A stretch of 63,673 bases of DNA from Duganella qianjiadongensis (GTDB lineage Bacteria; Pseudomonadota; Gammaproteobacteria; Burkholderiales; Burkholderiaceae_D), in contig NZ_WWCM01000021.1 of the NCBI RefSeq assembly GCF_009857915.1, positions 1-63,673 of the forward strand, given 5' to 3'. The first letter of the stretch is position 1. The number at the start of each line of letters is the position of its first letter. The notes below the pieces were generated by a model. That model was not told the DNA's origin, did no database searches, and was given only the letters and a program-made list of their open reading frames with translations. The position numbers and the translations under genes are program-made. This document shows, piece after piece, positions 17,415-26,846 of the stretch.

Positions 17415-18635
17415 CTATTTTCCCAGCGCGTGGGAAATCAGCCGGCGCTTCACAGCGGGCAATTTATCCAGCAAGTTTAATCCGAAATTGCGCGCCACGC
17501 GCAGCGGCTCGACATTTGCCCCGAACAGCCGCGCCAGACCGTCGGTGGTCAGCTGCATCAGCAGCACATCTTCCTTGCGCGCGCGGGCATAGCGGGCCAG
17601 CACGCGCTCGTCGCCCAGGCTGCGCTGCGGCTCGCGCTCGCTCAGGGTTTTGACCAGCTGCGCCACGTCGGCAAAGCCCAGATTCATGCCGTGGCCCGCC
17701 ATCGGGTGCACCACATGGGCGGCGTCGCCCACCAGCGCCACCCGCTGCGCCACCATGGAATGAGGTCGGATCAGGCGTAGCGGGAAGTCGCGTACCAGTT
17801 CCGGCTGCAGCGGAGTCAGTGCCCCCAGCTTTTCCTGCGCATATACGGCCAGCCGCGCCGCGATCTGCGCGGCCGACTCGCTGCGCAGGGTATCGGCCAG
17901 CGCATCGGGCGCCGACCACACCAGCGACACCTGATTGCCGGGCAGTGGCAGCAGTGCCACGATACCATCCACGCCGGTGAACCACTGGTAGGCAGCGCCA
18001 TGGTGCGGCAGTTCGCAGGCAAAGTTGGACACCACGGCACGCTGGTTATAGCTGCGGTAATCGAAACCGATATCGCACTGGCCACGCACCCACGACTGGG
18101 CGCCGTCGGCGCCCACGACCAGCTGCGACTTGATGCAACTGCCATTCTCTAGTTGCACTGTGGCATCGTCCTGCGTCTGCAACAATGCCGTGGCACGGCC
18201 GTCTACCTGCCGCACATTCTGCGCAAAGCGCAGCGCGGCATCGAGCGCCTGGGCGATATTGCGGTCTTCCATGATCCACGCCAGCGTATCGGTACGGGCG
18301 CCGTAGGCGTCGAAACCGAGGCCGCCAGCCTGCGCACCATCACCCTGCACGATCATGGCATCCACCGGCGCAACCCGGCTGGCGTCGAGTGCTCCCCACA
18401 CTTTAAGCGAAGATAGCAGACGATAGGCAGTGTGATTGAGAGCGTAGACGCGCGCATCCCAGCCCGGATCGGAGCCGGCCGGCGCCGGCGGCGGCGCAGG
18501 CGGCCCCAGCAAGGTCACGCTGAAACCGGCCTGGGCGAGGCCCAGCGCGGTGGTCTTGGCAATTGCGCCATTGCCAACGATACAGATATCACTCTCGATC
18601 ACGCGCAGCGCAGCGCTGGAAGCTGGAATATTCAT
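17415..18635 (-). CDS. UbiH/UbiF-type FAD-dependent hydroxylase
   Basis: A flavoprotein monooxygenase (406 residues) of the family that hydroxylates the ubiquinone ring. It has an N-terminal dinucleotide fold (IVGNGAIAKTTALGLAQAG, with Asn-Gly-Ala in place of the usual Gly-x-Gly), the DG-type motif VVGADGAQSW and the C-terminal GD motif VALVGDAAHVVHPMAGHGMNLG, typical for UbiH/UbiI/UbiF/VisC. The ATG at 18635 is chosen because upstream codons run through the tRNA gene. Which ring position it serves cannot be settled from sequence. Confidence 0.88.
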   Translation of the reverse strand: MNIPASSAALRVIESDICIVGNGAIAKTTALGLAQAGFSVTLLGPPAPPPAPAGSDPGWDARVYALNHTAYRLLSSLKVWGALDASRVAPVDAMIVQGDGAQAGGLGFDAYGARTDTLAWIMEDRNIAQALDAALRFAQNVRQVDGRATALLQTQDDATVQLENGSCIKSQLVVGADGAQSWVRGQCDIGFDYRSYNQRAVVSNFACELPHHGAAYQWFTGVDGIVALLPLPGNQVSLVWSAPDALADTLRSESAAQIAARLAVYAQEKLGALTPLQPELVRDFPLRLIRPHSMVAQRVALVGDAAHVVHPMAGHGMNLGFADVAQLVKTLSEREPQRSLGDERVLARYARARKEDVLLMQLTTDGLARLFGANVEPLRVARNFGLNLLDKLPAVKRRLISHALGK

Positions 18636-18675
18636 GCAATCATTATAGCGTTTAGCGTTGGCAGAAAACCGGCAC

Positions 18676-18703
18676 TTGCACTTCTGCGCAAGTCTGCTAC
18701 AAT
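18676..18703 (+). promoter_or_regulatory. Promoter of the first tRNA-Phe gene
   Basis: TTGCAC (18676-18681) and TACAAT (18698-18703) are 16 bases apart, with the tRNA starting 11 bases further on. The segment GTCTGCTAcAATaTTGC is nearly identical to that before the second tRNA-Phe copy at 63352. Confidence 0.65.
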
Positions 18704-18713
18704 ATTGCCTCTT

Positions 18714-18789
18714 GGCCTGGTAGCTCAGTTGGTAGAGCAGAGGATTGAAAATCCTTGTGTCGGTGGTTCGATTCCGCCCCGGGCCACCA
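18714..18789 (+). tRNA. tRNA-Phe (GAA), copy 1
   Basis: The 76-base sequence folds into a canonical cloverleaf: acceptor GGCCTGG/CCGGGCC with one G-U pair, D stem GCTC/GAGC, anticodon stem GAGGA/TCCTT around TTGAAAA (anticodon GAA), T stem GGTGG/CCGCC around TTCGATT, discriminator A and an encoded CCA. It is identical base for base to the copy at 63373-63448. Confidence 0.98.
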
Positions 18790-18806
18790 AGAACATACCT
18801 CACGAG

Positions 18807-18832
18807 ACGCCAACCATGCAGGTTGGCGTTTT
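18807..18832 (+). terminator. Rho-independent terminator of tRNA-Phe copy 1
   Basis: Perfect nine-base arms ACGCCAACC and GGTTGGCGT around ATGCA, followed by TTT. It stands 17 bases after the tRNA. Confidence 0.8.
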
Positions 18833-18969
18833 GCATTGTGGGTTCTGTAGTCCTTGGCTCCGGTCTATTTTCGGAGGGGTAGGAAAACACTGCGCGCCAC
18901 ACAAATCCCACCCAACAGCCCTACCATTAGCCTTTATCGTTCAGCCTGTTCGTTTGCGCGCTGGATTGA

Positions 18970-19872
18970 TCCCACTGGGGATCGGACAATTTCGAGCTGC
19001 GTTATGCAGATCGTCTAATCGATACGAAGCGTGACCTGATTTTCGGCCTGACGCTAAACAACAATCCATCACTGGCCGACCCTTGGAATACCGCTCCAGC
19101 CTGGATGCAGTATGTGCCAACTCAATTCGGTGTCACCGGCCCCGATGCTGCTCCAATCGTGTCTCAGCTAGGCACGCAGGCCGCCGGCGTCGCCGCCTAT
19201 GCTTTCTTAAATCAGACCTTATACGCGGAAGTGGCTGCTTATCAAACCGCCAATGGGGCTTGGTCGTTCCTTAGCCAAGGCACCAAGAACGCCGATCAGG
19301 TCAAGCTACAAGGGACCAATCCATACGTGCGACTTGCGCTCAGCCACGACTGGGGGCCTCATAGCGCCATGGTCGGCGTGATGGCGATGAATGCCAACAT
19401 TTACCCCGACAATCTGAATCCATCCGGCCCCACTATCCATTATCGAGATCGCGGCGTCGACGCCCAGTACCAACACCTGCTTGATCCACACGCAGCCACG
19501 ATCCAACTGAGCTACATATCGGAAGCGATCGACAATGGAGACGCTACGGGCATGGCATCCAACCCGAACAACCGCCTCAGGCAGTTGCGGATTAAGGGCA
19601 GCTACGTCTATAGAGCGCGTTTCGGAAGTGGCATCAGCTACTTCCGCACTACCGGGACTTCGGACACTAATTTATATCCAGACGCTGCCAGTAATCCGGA
19701 TACACGCGGCTGGATTCCAGAGGTGTTTTGGACCCCGGTACAATATTTGCGCGTCGGCGCCCAATATTTCAACTTCAAGCGTTACCATGGCTCAGCCGCC
19801 AACTACGACGGCGCAGGCCGCAATCCGAGTGGCAATAACACGTTATTCGTCTACGTTTGGGGAGCCTACTAA
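18970..19872 (+). pseudogene. Outer-membrane protein fragment, N-terminus missing
   Basis: The frame is open from just after a TGA at 18967 to TAA at 19872, about 300 codons. It encodes an amphipathic beta-strand protein (DNFELRYADRLIDTKRDLIF, LTLNNNPSLADPW, and a C-terminal aromatic end FVYVWGAY) like the C-terminal three quarters of betaproteobacterial outer-membrane proteins of about 400 residues. No signal peptide and no start codon with a ribosome site are available: the first ATG is at 19105, in the middle of the conserved part, and only 180 bases separate the frame from the tRNA. I therefore read it as a gene cut off at its 5' end, lying immediately after tRNA-Phe. Confidence 0.6.
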
Positions 19873-20280
19873 TGATCGCCTGCTCACCCTTACGCGAGAC
19901 CATAAGCACCGCGCTGGTAGCGTTGATGGTACTTGTTAGCATGACCGGATGAATCGCCACGAGTTTGCTCGACGCTCGACTAGCGCTGATGGGCCGCCGC
20001 AGTTGCGGCTATCTGATCCGATTATTTGCAGCACATCCTCTGCTAATTGGCCGTCCCCATCGAACGATTTTAATTTTCATTGCCAACTAGATAATAAAAT
20101 ATAAAAATGGTAAGCTCGGCCAGGTCAGGCGAGAAGTTCCCGTTCTAGCCAGACAGGCCCGCAGTGTCTAGTTGAAATTTATCAACGCGCTTGCCACCTG
20201 TTAAAAATAGGCAAAACACTGACAAATTCTGTTGACCAGCCTTCTCGACACCAGTCGAGTTCGATTTAAAGGGTAACCAC
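19873..20280. other. Gene-free interval before the DUF4214 lipoprotein
   Basis: About 400 bases with no coding frame that I trust. It includes an AT-rich segment (20085-20110), an FNR-like site with one mismatch (TTGAA-ATTT-ATCAA, 20172-20185) and a hairpin CTCGAC/GTCGAG with loop ACCA (20244-20259) just before the ribosome site of the next gene. Confidence 0.5.
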
Positions 20281-22956
20281 GTGTCAGTTCACATCCTCCC
20301 AAGCAATCGAGGCGTCAGCCTGATCTACTGCCTGTTAGTGGCCAGCCTCGCTGCATGCGGTGGCAAGCCTGAGAGCACGCGCGCAGCCAGAACAGCAGCG
20401 TTGCGGCAAGGCGCAGCGCCAGTGGCGGCCGACTACACGAGCGCCCTGCAAAGCATTTATGTCGGCTATTTCGGCCGCCCCGCCGACCCGGCCGGATTGG
20501 CTTTCTATACCGAGCTGTACCGGCAGGCGGGTGCGCCTACCAGCGTGACCGGCATCAGCCTGGCGTATTACAGCAATGCCAGCGTCAAGTCCTTGATCGA
20601 TACCTTCGCCACGAGCGCAGAATCACAGGCGCTCTATCCCGGGAATAACAACACCTTCATCAACGCCATTTACCAGAACCTGTTCAACCGCCCAGCCGAG
20701 GCGGCCGGCGCAGCGTATTGGTCGGACTTGCTCGACCGGGGCGTGCTGACACGCGCCGGCGCCGCACTGGCTATCATGAGCGGGGCGCAGGGCAGCGACA
20801 TGACGACGGTGAATAACAAGACCAGTGTGGCGGTGAGCTTCACTGCCAGCCTCACCACCGCGCAATTGCAGGCGGCTTACTCTGGACTGGCGCCCAGCGC
20901 GGCGGTCCGGAGCATGCTGGGAGGCATCAGCGGGGACACCGACCTGAACACTGCTCAAAGCGCCCTCCTGGGCATACAGGCCACCATCGTCGACATGCTG
21001 GCCAAGGCGCTACGGGCTGACCATCTGCAGGTGATGGCGGCAGCCCCGCCGACCGAATTCGTGCCGCCGCTCACGCTGGCCGATGTACTGGGCACCTACC
21101 GTATGCTGCCAGCATCCAACGATCCTTATGCCAGCGGCACCATGTCACTGCGCGCCGACTCCGCAAGCGCGCTGCAATACCTCAATCAGGCGGGAACGAG
21201 CTGGAATCTGCAAGCCGATCTGGCCCACGGTCTGTTGCTGACCGACAGCAGCAATCCCTATGCATTCAATAAGACGAGCGGCATCAATTTCAAATTGCAG
21301 TTCCAGAACGGCAAAGTGGTCGGCTTCCGCAACAACGACAATATGTATTGGCGCGATGGCAGTGCGCCCCTGCAAGCGGACAGCGCGGACCAGCATCTGG
21401 GCGGCTACCTGCAGGCCTCGCCTTCGGCTGCGCCACCCGGCTACACCAGCGGCTACAGCATGTACACGGCGATCTGGCCCCTGGTCGATCCTCAATTAGG
21501 CGGGGTCAACCATGGCCTAGCTGGTACCTGGATCAATCCGGACAATGAGGACTTCACTTTGCCCCTGCTGCCACCGGGCCATCCGATGCGCGAGGCAACG
21601 CCGGACAGTGCCGCAACAAACTGGCGCACTTTGTTTCAAAGCATAGAGGGCAGCGCCGGTTACTGGGTCAATACCCACTACCGTTCAGCCCAGCCGAAGT
21701 TCCGGATCAACGGCACACCCAACGGCTACGTGGATGAACTGTCCGCGCCCGGCTGGGAATTCGGCCGTGACGCCGTGGCCGCAGGCAATACCAGCAGCTG
21801 GGGTCTGCCGATGGGAAGCGCTGGGCTGGCGCAGCTGAGCAACCGCATCCTGGTGCCGCCCGATGGGATGACCTTCAAGGCCGGCACGGCCGGCGAGCTG
21901 CTGGGCGTGTCCTGGATGGCTTTACCGCTCACATTGGCAAAAGGCGGCGCCACACCGGTAGGCAATCAAAGCTGGACGCTATTCCTTAAGGCTAGCAACT
22001 ATCAGGGACCAGTCGCATTTTATCTGCCCGACGTATGGGAGGTGATGGCGAAGAGCTACCCCACCGTCGCCGGACGCGGCCTCGATGTGCGGCCGGCGCA
22101 GATCAAAACGCTGGTGATGGAAATGCAGATGCGCTACTTCACCGGCAAAGCCAGGAACGGCGATCAATATATGCGCCTGCAACGCTTTGCCTTTCCCACC
22201 GATGCCCAGGGCCTGAGCTATATCCTGACGGACTTCACGCTGTATTCGCGCGACGCGCTGTTCCAGCCCTTCCTGGACTGGTCGAACGGTACCGGCGCCA
22301 TGCCCGCCGGGTTCGCTGCGAGTGGGGCCCACCAGCCGCAGATCTCGACGCCAAATTTTTATTTCGGTAACAACCAAGCGGGCTTGGCGGTGCAAAGCGT
22401 CAGTGGCTTCGAACAATTTGTCACCCCCAAAATCGTCCCCACCAGTGGCGGAAATGTTGCGCTAGCGCTGCAGTTTAGCGCCGCTGCGAAGAACGGCGTG
22501 TTTCCCGAGTACTATCAAACTGCAGGCGGCATCGCCCTCCCGCGCGACGTCGCCAGCGTGCCTGCCGAGACCGGGCTGAAGGGCGTGTCATTCAAGGTCA
22601 TTCAATCCGAGGGTTGGGGCCAGGAACTCTACACGTCGCCGCCAAGCTGGGCCAAGCCGACCGCTGCCTCTGCGCCCTTGACGGCGACCCTGAGCGACGG
22701 CTCCACCGTTACATACGCCTGGTACCGCTTTATCGACCAGCCGTCACTGCAAGGCTTTGGCTGGACCCAGGAGGAAAAAAACCGTCTGCAAGCGCTGGTG
22801 GAAAAAATCCATGCTGGCTGGACCGGCAATACTGCGCTGATGTCGCCGCCCAGCGTCGGCCAGCTGGTGGTACTAGACGCCGCCATTTTACTGACGCCGC
22901 CAGCTGGTTACGAGGTCGGTTACGTGCCGATCGCACTCAGTCAAACTTATTACTGA
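20281..22956 (+). CDS. DUF4214-containing lipoprotein, unknown function
   Basis: An 891-residue protein with a lipoprotein signal (CLLVASLAAC, Cys at about residue 26), starting at GTG preceded by AAAGGG. Residues ~55-190 hold a DUF4214-type segment with the paired YVGYFGRPADPAGLAFY and IYQNLFNRPAEAAGAAYW repeats. The remaining 650 residues are rich in Trp, Tyr and Gly and look like an extracellular, possibly carbohydrate- or surface-binding domain that I do not recognise. A DUF4214 segment also ends the secreted protein at 27987. The catalytic role, if any, is unknown. Confidence 0.8.
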   Translation: MSVHILPSNRGVSLIYCLLVASLAACGGKPESTRAARTAALRQGAAPVAADYTSALQSIYVGYFGRPADPAGLAFYTELYRQAGAPTSVTGISLAYYSNASVKSLIDTFATSAESQALYPGNNNTFINAIYQNLFNRPAEAAGAAYWSDLLDRGVLTRAGAALAIMSGAQGSDMTTVNNKTSVAVSFTASLTTAQLQAAYSGLAPSAAVRSMLGGISGDTDLNTAQSALLGIQATIVDMLAKALRADHLQVMAAAPPTEFVPPLTLADVLGTYRMLPASNDPYASGTMSLRADSASALQYLNQAGTSWNLQADLAHGLLLTDSSNPYAFNKTSGINFKLQFQNGKVVGFRNNDNMYWRDGSAPLQADSADQHLGGYLQASPSAAPPGYTSGYSMYTAIWPLVDPQLGGVNHGLAGTWINPDNEDFTLPLLPPGHPMREATPDSAATNWRTLFQSIEGSAGYWVNTHYRSAQPKFRINGTPNGYVDELSAPGWEFGRDAVAAGNTSSWGLPMGSAGLAQLSNRILVPPDGMTFKAGTAGELLGVSWMALPLTLAKGGATPVGNQSWTLFLKASNYQGPVAFYLPDVWEVMAKSYPTVAGRGLDVRPAQIKTLVMEMQMRYFTGKARNGDQYMRLQRFAFPTDAQGLSYILTDFTLYSRDALFQPFLDWSNGTGAMPAGFAASGAHQPQISTPNFYFGNNQAGLAVQSVSGFEQFVTPKIVPTSGGNVALALQFSAAAKNGVFPEYYQTAGGIALPRDVASVPAETGLKGVSFKVIQSEGWGQELYTSPPSWAKPTAASAPLTATLSDGSTVTYAWYRFIDQPSLQGFGWTQEEKNRLQALVEKIHAGWTGNTALMSPPSVGQLVVLDAAILLTPPAGYEVGYVPIALSQTYY

Positions 22957-23268
22957 GGCCCGCTCTTATCGCCGATCTAACTCGCGGCTCGTATGCAGAC
23001 GTTCCACACGCGCACAAGAGTTCGGCTATAGGAGCGCGCTGCAATTTAATCCCGTTCAAGCTGCACTGGGCCGCTGCCACTCGATGTGGCGTGGCGTTCC
23101 TGTTTTCACCACCCGTACGGGCTAATCCTGCGCCAGCAACTGCCGCTGCGTGGCTGCCAAATCGGGCAGTCCCGCGCTTTTCAGTGGACAGAAATGGCGT
23201 ATAGAATACGTGCATGGCCCGCACGCGCGCATGCTATTCTTGCACGGCTAATATTTCTTGAGGACACC
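22957..23268. other. Gene-free interval before the DUF885 gene
   Basis: Somewhat over 300 bases. I see no gene, no strong terminator for the upstream gene and only a weak -10-like TAGAAT at 23202 with a poor -35 at 18 bases. The ribosome site of the next gene (AGGA, 23261) lies at its end. Confidence 0.4.
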
Positions 23269-25050
23269 ATGCGCCCATCGCTCCCGCTGCTGCTGTGCAC
23301 CCTGCTGTGCGTCGCCATCCCTGCTCTTGCTCAGGTCAAAACCCCGGCCACGCCGGAAAAGATGAACCAGCTCTACGCCCAGTACTGGGAAGACTATCTG
23401 CGCGAAAACCCGATCGCCGCCACCTACAATGGCGACCAGCGCTACAACCATCTGTTCGGCCCCCTGACAGCTGCCGAGGCCAATGCGCAGAGCCGCGCGC
23501 TGGCGGAAAAATATCTGGCTCTGACGGCCAGCTACGACCCCGCCCCATTGCCCGCCGAAGACCGCATCAGCTATGACCTGCTGCGCTACCGCCTGCAGCA
23601 GGTACTCGATGGCCTGCGCTTCCCTACCGACCTGATGCCGGTCGACCAGTTCTCCGGCCTGCACCTGAACATGGCGCAACTGGGCTCGGGCAGCTCGGCC
23701 CAGCCTTTCCAGACCGTGCAGGACTATGACAACTGGCTGCAGCGTGCCGCCGGCTATACGCCCGCCGTCGATCACCTGATGGACGATATGCGCAAAGGCA
23801 TAGCGCAAGGCGTCGTCATGCCCAAAGCGCTGATCCAGCGCGTGCTGCCGCAACTGGAAAATGTCGGCAGCGACAATCTGGAAACCAGCACCTATATGGG
23901 TCCGGTGAAAAAATTCCCGTCCTCGTTCAGCGCTGCCGACAAGGAACGCCTGACGGCCGCCTACGCCAAACTGGTGCGCGAACAACTGGCGCCAGCCAAC
24001 CGCAAGCTGCAGGCCTTCATGCGCGACACCTATCTACCCGCAGGCCGCGACACGGCCGGCATAGGCGCTCTGCCCGGCGGGCAAGAATGGTATGCCTTCC
24101 TGGCACGCCGCTCCACCACCACCGAACTGACACCGGCCCAGATCCACGATATCGGTCTGAGCGAAGTTGCACGCATCCGCGCCCAGTTCGAAATCGCCAA
24201 GGACAAAGTAGGCTTCAAGGGCACGCTCAAAGAGTTCTTCCAGCACCTGAACACGGCGCCGGAGCTGCGCTTCAAAACCCGCGAAGAAATTCAGGCCGCC
24301 TATGAAGCCATCCGCCCGCAAGTCGAGGCCAAACAGAACCTGCTGTTTGCGCACCTGCCGAAAGCGCCGTTCGAAATCCGTCCGGTGGAAGGCTATCGCG
24401 AAGTCAGCGCTGCGCCGGCGTCCTACCAGCGCGGCTCGGTCGATGGCAAACGTCCCGGCGTGTTCTACTTCAACGCCTACAAACCGGAGACGCGCACCCG
24501 CTACACCACCAACGCCTTCTTCCTGCACGAAGCCATACCGGGCCACCACTTCGAACGCAGTCTGGCACAGGAAACCACCGGCCTGCCGGACTTCCGCCGC
24601 TTCGGTTCCAGCACCGCCTTCTCCGAGGGCTGGGGCCTGTACAGCGAAATGCTGGGGCAGGAGATCGGCATGTACGACGATCCGTGGCAATGGGTAGGCC
24701 GCCTGACGGCAGAAATCTGGCGCGGCGTGCGGCTGGTAGTCGATACCGGCATCCACGCCAAAGGCTGGACGCGCGAACAGGCAATTGCCTACTTCAAGGA
24801 CAACGTGCCGCAGGATGAAGTCACCGCCGTACAGGAAGTGGAGCGCTACATTGCGATACCCGGTCAGGCGCTCAGCTACAAGATCGGCGAACTGAAATTG
24901 CGCGAACTGCGCAGCCGTGCCGAAACCAAACTGGGCAAGAAGTTCGACCTGCGCGCCTTCCACAACGAAGTGCTGTCGCACGGCTCGGTACCGCTGGATG
25001 TACTCGAAGCCGCCGTGGACCGCTGGATCGCGGCACAGGCAAAACTGTAA
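23269..25050 (+). CDS. DUF885 family exported peptidase-like protein
   Basis: A 593-residue protein of the DUF885 family, which is related in fold to gluzincin metallopeptidases such as M32. The motif HEAIPGHH (in FFLHEAIPGHHFERSLAQE) supplies zinc ligands and the general base, and the later EGWGLYSE supplies the third ligand. The start is ATG 23269 (TGAGGA upstream), opening a signal peptide (LPLLLCTLLCVAIPALAQ). It probably acts on peptides in the periplasm; activity of the family has been shown for few members. Confidence 0.9.
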   Translation: MRPSLPLLLCTLLCVAIPALAQVKTPATPEKMNQLYAQYWEDYLRENPIAATYNGDQRYNHLFGPLTAAEANAQSRALAEKYLALTASYDPAPLPAEDRISYDLLRYRLQQVLDGLRFPTDLMPVDQFSGLHLNMAQLGSGSSAQPFQTVQDYDNWLQRAAGYTPAVDHLMDDMRKGIAQGVVMPKALIQRVLPQLENVGSDNLETSTYMGPVKKFPSSFSAADKERLTAAYAKLVREQLAPANRKLQAFMRDTYLPAGRDTAGIGALPGGQEWYAFLARRSTTTELTPAQIHDIGLSEVARIRAQFEIAKDKVGFKGTLKEFFQHLNTAPELRFKTREEIQAAYEAIRPQVEAKQNLLFAHLPKAPFEIRPVEGYREVSAAPASYQRGSVDGKRPGVFYFNAYKPETRTRYTTNAFFLHEAIPGHHFERSLAQETTGLPDFRRFGSSTAFSEGWGLYSEMLGQEIGMYDDPWQWVGRLTAEIWRGVRLVVDTGIHAKGWTREQAIAYFKDNVPQDEVTAVQEVERYIAIPGQALSYKIGELKLRELRSRAETKLGKKFDLRAFHNEVLSHGSVPLDVLEAAVDRWIAAQAKL

Positions 25051-25089
25051 GCCGGCTGACCGCCCTGCCAGCGGCGCCGCACCGTGCGG

Positions 25090-26376
25090 CTAAGCTGATG
25101 CAGGGCGGCGCAGCGCCAGCAGCGTGCAATCGTCTTCCAGCACGGTCTGTCCGGTAAAGTCGTCCAGTGCAGCACGCAAACCGTCGAGCGCCTGCGCCAG
25201 CGGCAATTCGGCCCAGCCGGACAAGCGCTCCAGCGTGCGCGCTTCGTCAAACAGTTCGCCCGCACTATTGGCAGCCTCGGTGACGCCATCCGTGTAGCAC
25301 AGCAGCGTATCGCCAGGCGCCAGCACGGTTTCCATCCTGCCGAAATTCAGCCCGGGGAATGCGCCTACCAGTGCGCCTTTGGGTATCGGCAACAGGCTGG
25401 CCACGCCGCCCGACAGCAGCATGGGCCGGCAATGACCGCCATTCGAATAGCACAGCACACCGCTGCGCACATCATAGACACCCACAAACAGCGTCACGAA
25501 CAGGCTCACCTCATTGCCCGCACACAGACGTTCATTGAGTTCGGCCAGCAGCTTTTCCGGCTCGTCTATGCTCACCGCCAGTACGCGCAGCAGGCCTATG
25601 GTACGGGCCATGAACAGCGCCGCTGCAATACCATGGCCCGATACATCGCCTATGCCGATGAAGAGGCGATGCTCGTCGATGAAAAAGGCGTCGAACAGAT
25701 CGCCGCCCACATGCGAGGCCGGCTCCATAAAGCCGCAGATATCGACCTCGGCCCGGTCGGGGAACATCGGCCGCTGCAGCGGCACCATGGTGACCTGTAG
25801 CTGACGGGCGATCTCCAGTTCCTTGCGCCAGTGGGCCAGCTCCAGCGTGGCCCGCTGGGCTTGCAGCGCAGCCTCGTTGGAGCGTCGCATGCGCCCCGTC
25901 AGCGTGGTCATCAGATTACTGGCCACGCCGGGCAGCGCCATCAGCTTTTCCCAGAACAGGTCGCGCGACAGCTGCAGCACCTGCGCCGGCTCGCAAGCCT
26001 GCACCAGCGCCGATACCGGCTCGCCATCGATGGCAGACATTTCGCCTATCACCTCGCCCGGTGCTAGGGTGATCGCCGCCACCGATGCTGCCAGCCCATC
26101 AAAGTGGACCGACAGCCTGCCGGACAGCAGGATGTACACGCTATGATTGGCCGCGCCATATTCCAGCAGCACGCTGCCCGCAGGCAGCGCGATGACTTCA
26201 GCTCCGGCCAGCGTGGCCTCGACAGCCTCCGCACTGGCCTGACGGAACAAGCCTATCCAGCTCATGCCCAGCCGCCGGCGCTCGGCATCCGCCGCGCCAA
26301 GGCGGCGCTGGCCTAGCCAGTGATCGGGCACCTCACGCCGCCGGAACGGGCGGCGCGCAAATTCCGCACAGTTCAT
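25090..26376 (-). CDS. Cyclic-nucleotide-binding domain fused to PP2C-type (SpoIIE) phosphatase
   Basis: This 428-residue regulator has an N-terminal cNMP-binding-like domain (residues ~45-150: AGSVLLEYGAANHSVYILLSGRL, APGEVIGEMS) and a coiled linker, then a SpoIIE/RsbU phosphatase domain with FMEPASHVGGDLFDAF, IGIGDVSGHGIAAALFMA and CYTDGVTEA, which hold the metal-binding Asp residues. Such phosphatases remove phosphate from an STAS protein; the gene directly upstream encodes one. It is probably the second gene of that pair, 31 bases downstream. Cyclic nucleotide binding is not sure, as the RxA arginine region is not clearly conserved. Confidence 0.88.
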   Translation of the reverse strand: MNCAEFARRPFRRREVPDHWLGQRRLGAADAERRRLGMSWIGLFRQASAEAVEATLAGAEVIALPAGSVLLEYGAANHSVYILLSGRLSVHFDGLAASVAAITLAPGEVIGEMSAIDGEPVSALVQACEPAQVLQLSRDLFWEKLMALPGVASNLMTTLTGRMRRSNEAALQAQRATLELAHWRKELEIARQLQVTMVPLQRPMFPDRAEVDICGFMEPASHVGGDLFDAFFIDEHRLFIGIGDVSGHGIAAALFMARTIGLLRVLAVSIDEPEKLLAELNERLCAGNEVSLFVTLFVGVYDVRSGVLCYSNGGHCRPMLLSGGVASLLPIPKGALVGAFPGLNFGRMETVLAPGDTLLCYTDGVTEAANSAGELFDEARTLERLSGWAELPLAQALDGLRAALDDFTGQTVLEDDCTLLALRRPASA

Positions 26377-26407
26377 GCTGCGCCCAGGCCCGGACTGAGC
26401 AGGGTAT

Positions 26408-26752
26408 TCAAGCCAGCGCTGCCTCGTCGGCCAGCGCCAGATCGCGCAGCATGGGAATCACGCCGTCTATGCCCGTCACTTCCAGCGTCTGCGCCACCAG
26501 CTCATTGTTTCCGACGAATAGCACCAGCCGCGTGCCGCGTGCCTGCATGGCGCGCGCATTGGCCACAATGGCGCGTATGCCTATTGACGCGAGATAGCTC
26601 ACGGCGCTCAGGTCCACCACCACGCGATGTTTTCCCGAAGCGGTGAGGGCGGCAAACTGTAGCGCGATTTCTTCCGTGCCTACGATGTCCAGACGGCCGC
26701 CCAGCATCACTCTGCGCAAACGGTCACTAACGTCGATATGGTCTATGCTCAT
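26408..26752 (-). CDS. STAS domain protein (anti-sigma-factor antagonist type)
   Basis: A 114-residue single-domain STAS protein. The conserved site DLSAVSYLASIGIRAIVAN has the Ser (SIG) that is phosphorylated in SpoIIAA/RsbV. In its dephosphorylated form such a protein captures an anti-sigma kinase. I prefer ATG 26752 (MSIDHIDV), with GGGATG upstream, over ATG 26758. The SpoIIE-type phosphatase encoded next would dephosphorylate it. No HPK/RsbW-type kinase gene is in the neighbourhood, so the third partner must be elsewhere. Confidence 0.85.
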   Translation of the reverse strand: MSIDHIDVSDRLRRVMLGGRLDIVGTEEIALQFAALTASGKHRVVVDLSAVSYLASIGIRAIVANARAMQARGTRLVLFVGNNELVAQTLEVTGIDGVIPMLRDLALADEAALA

Positions 26753-26846
26753 GTACATCCCACGAATTGAGGTTGGGGAGCGCATACAGCGCCCATCCGT
26801 ACTAGCGTACGCGCCCAATGTGACTGGAGCGTGACAGCACCGGCGC

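Noticed and set aside
18890..18915. Remnant of an insertion-sequence end after tRNA-Phe copy 1 (CACACAAA, as in the reverse of the right-hand element)
   Set aside because: Only eight bases match and no second terminus or target duplication is found.
18432..19034. Plus-strand frame running through tRNA-Phe copy 1
   Set aside because: A real protein gene would not read through a tRNA and its terminator; its first part is antisense to the hydroxylase gene.
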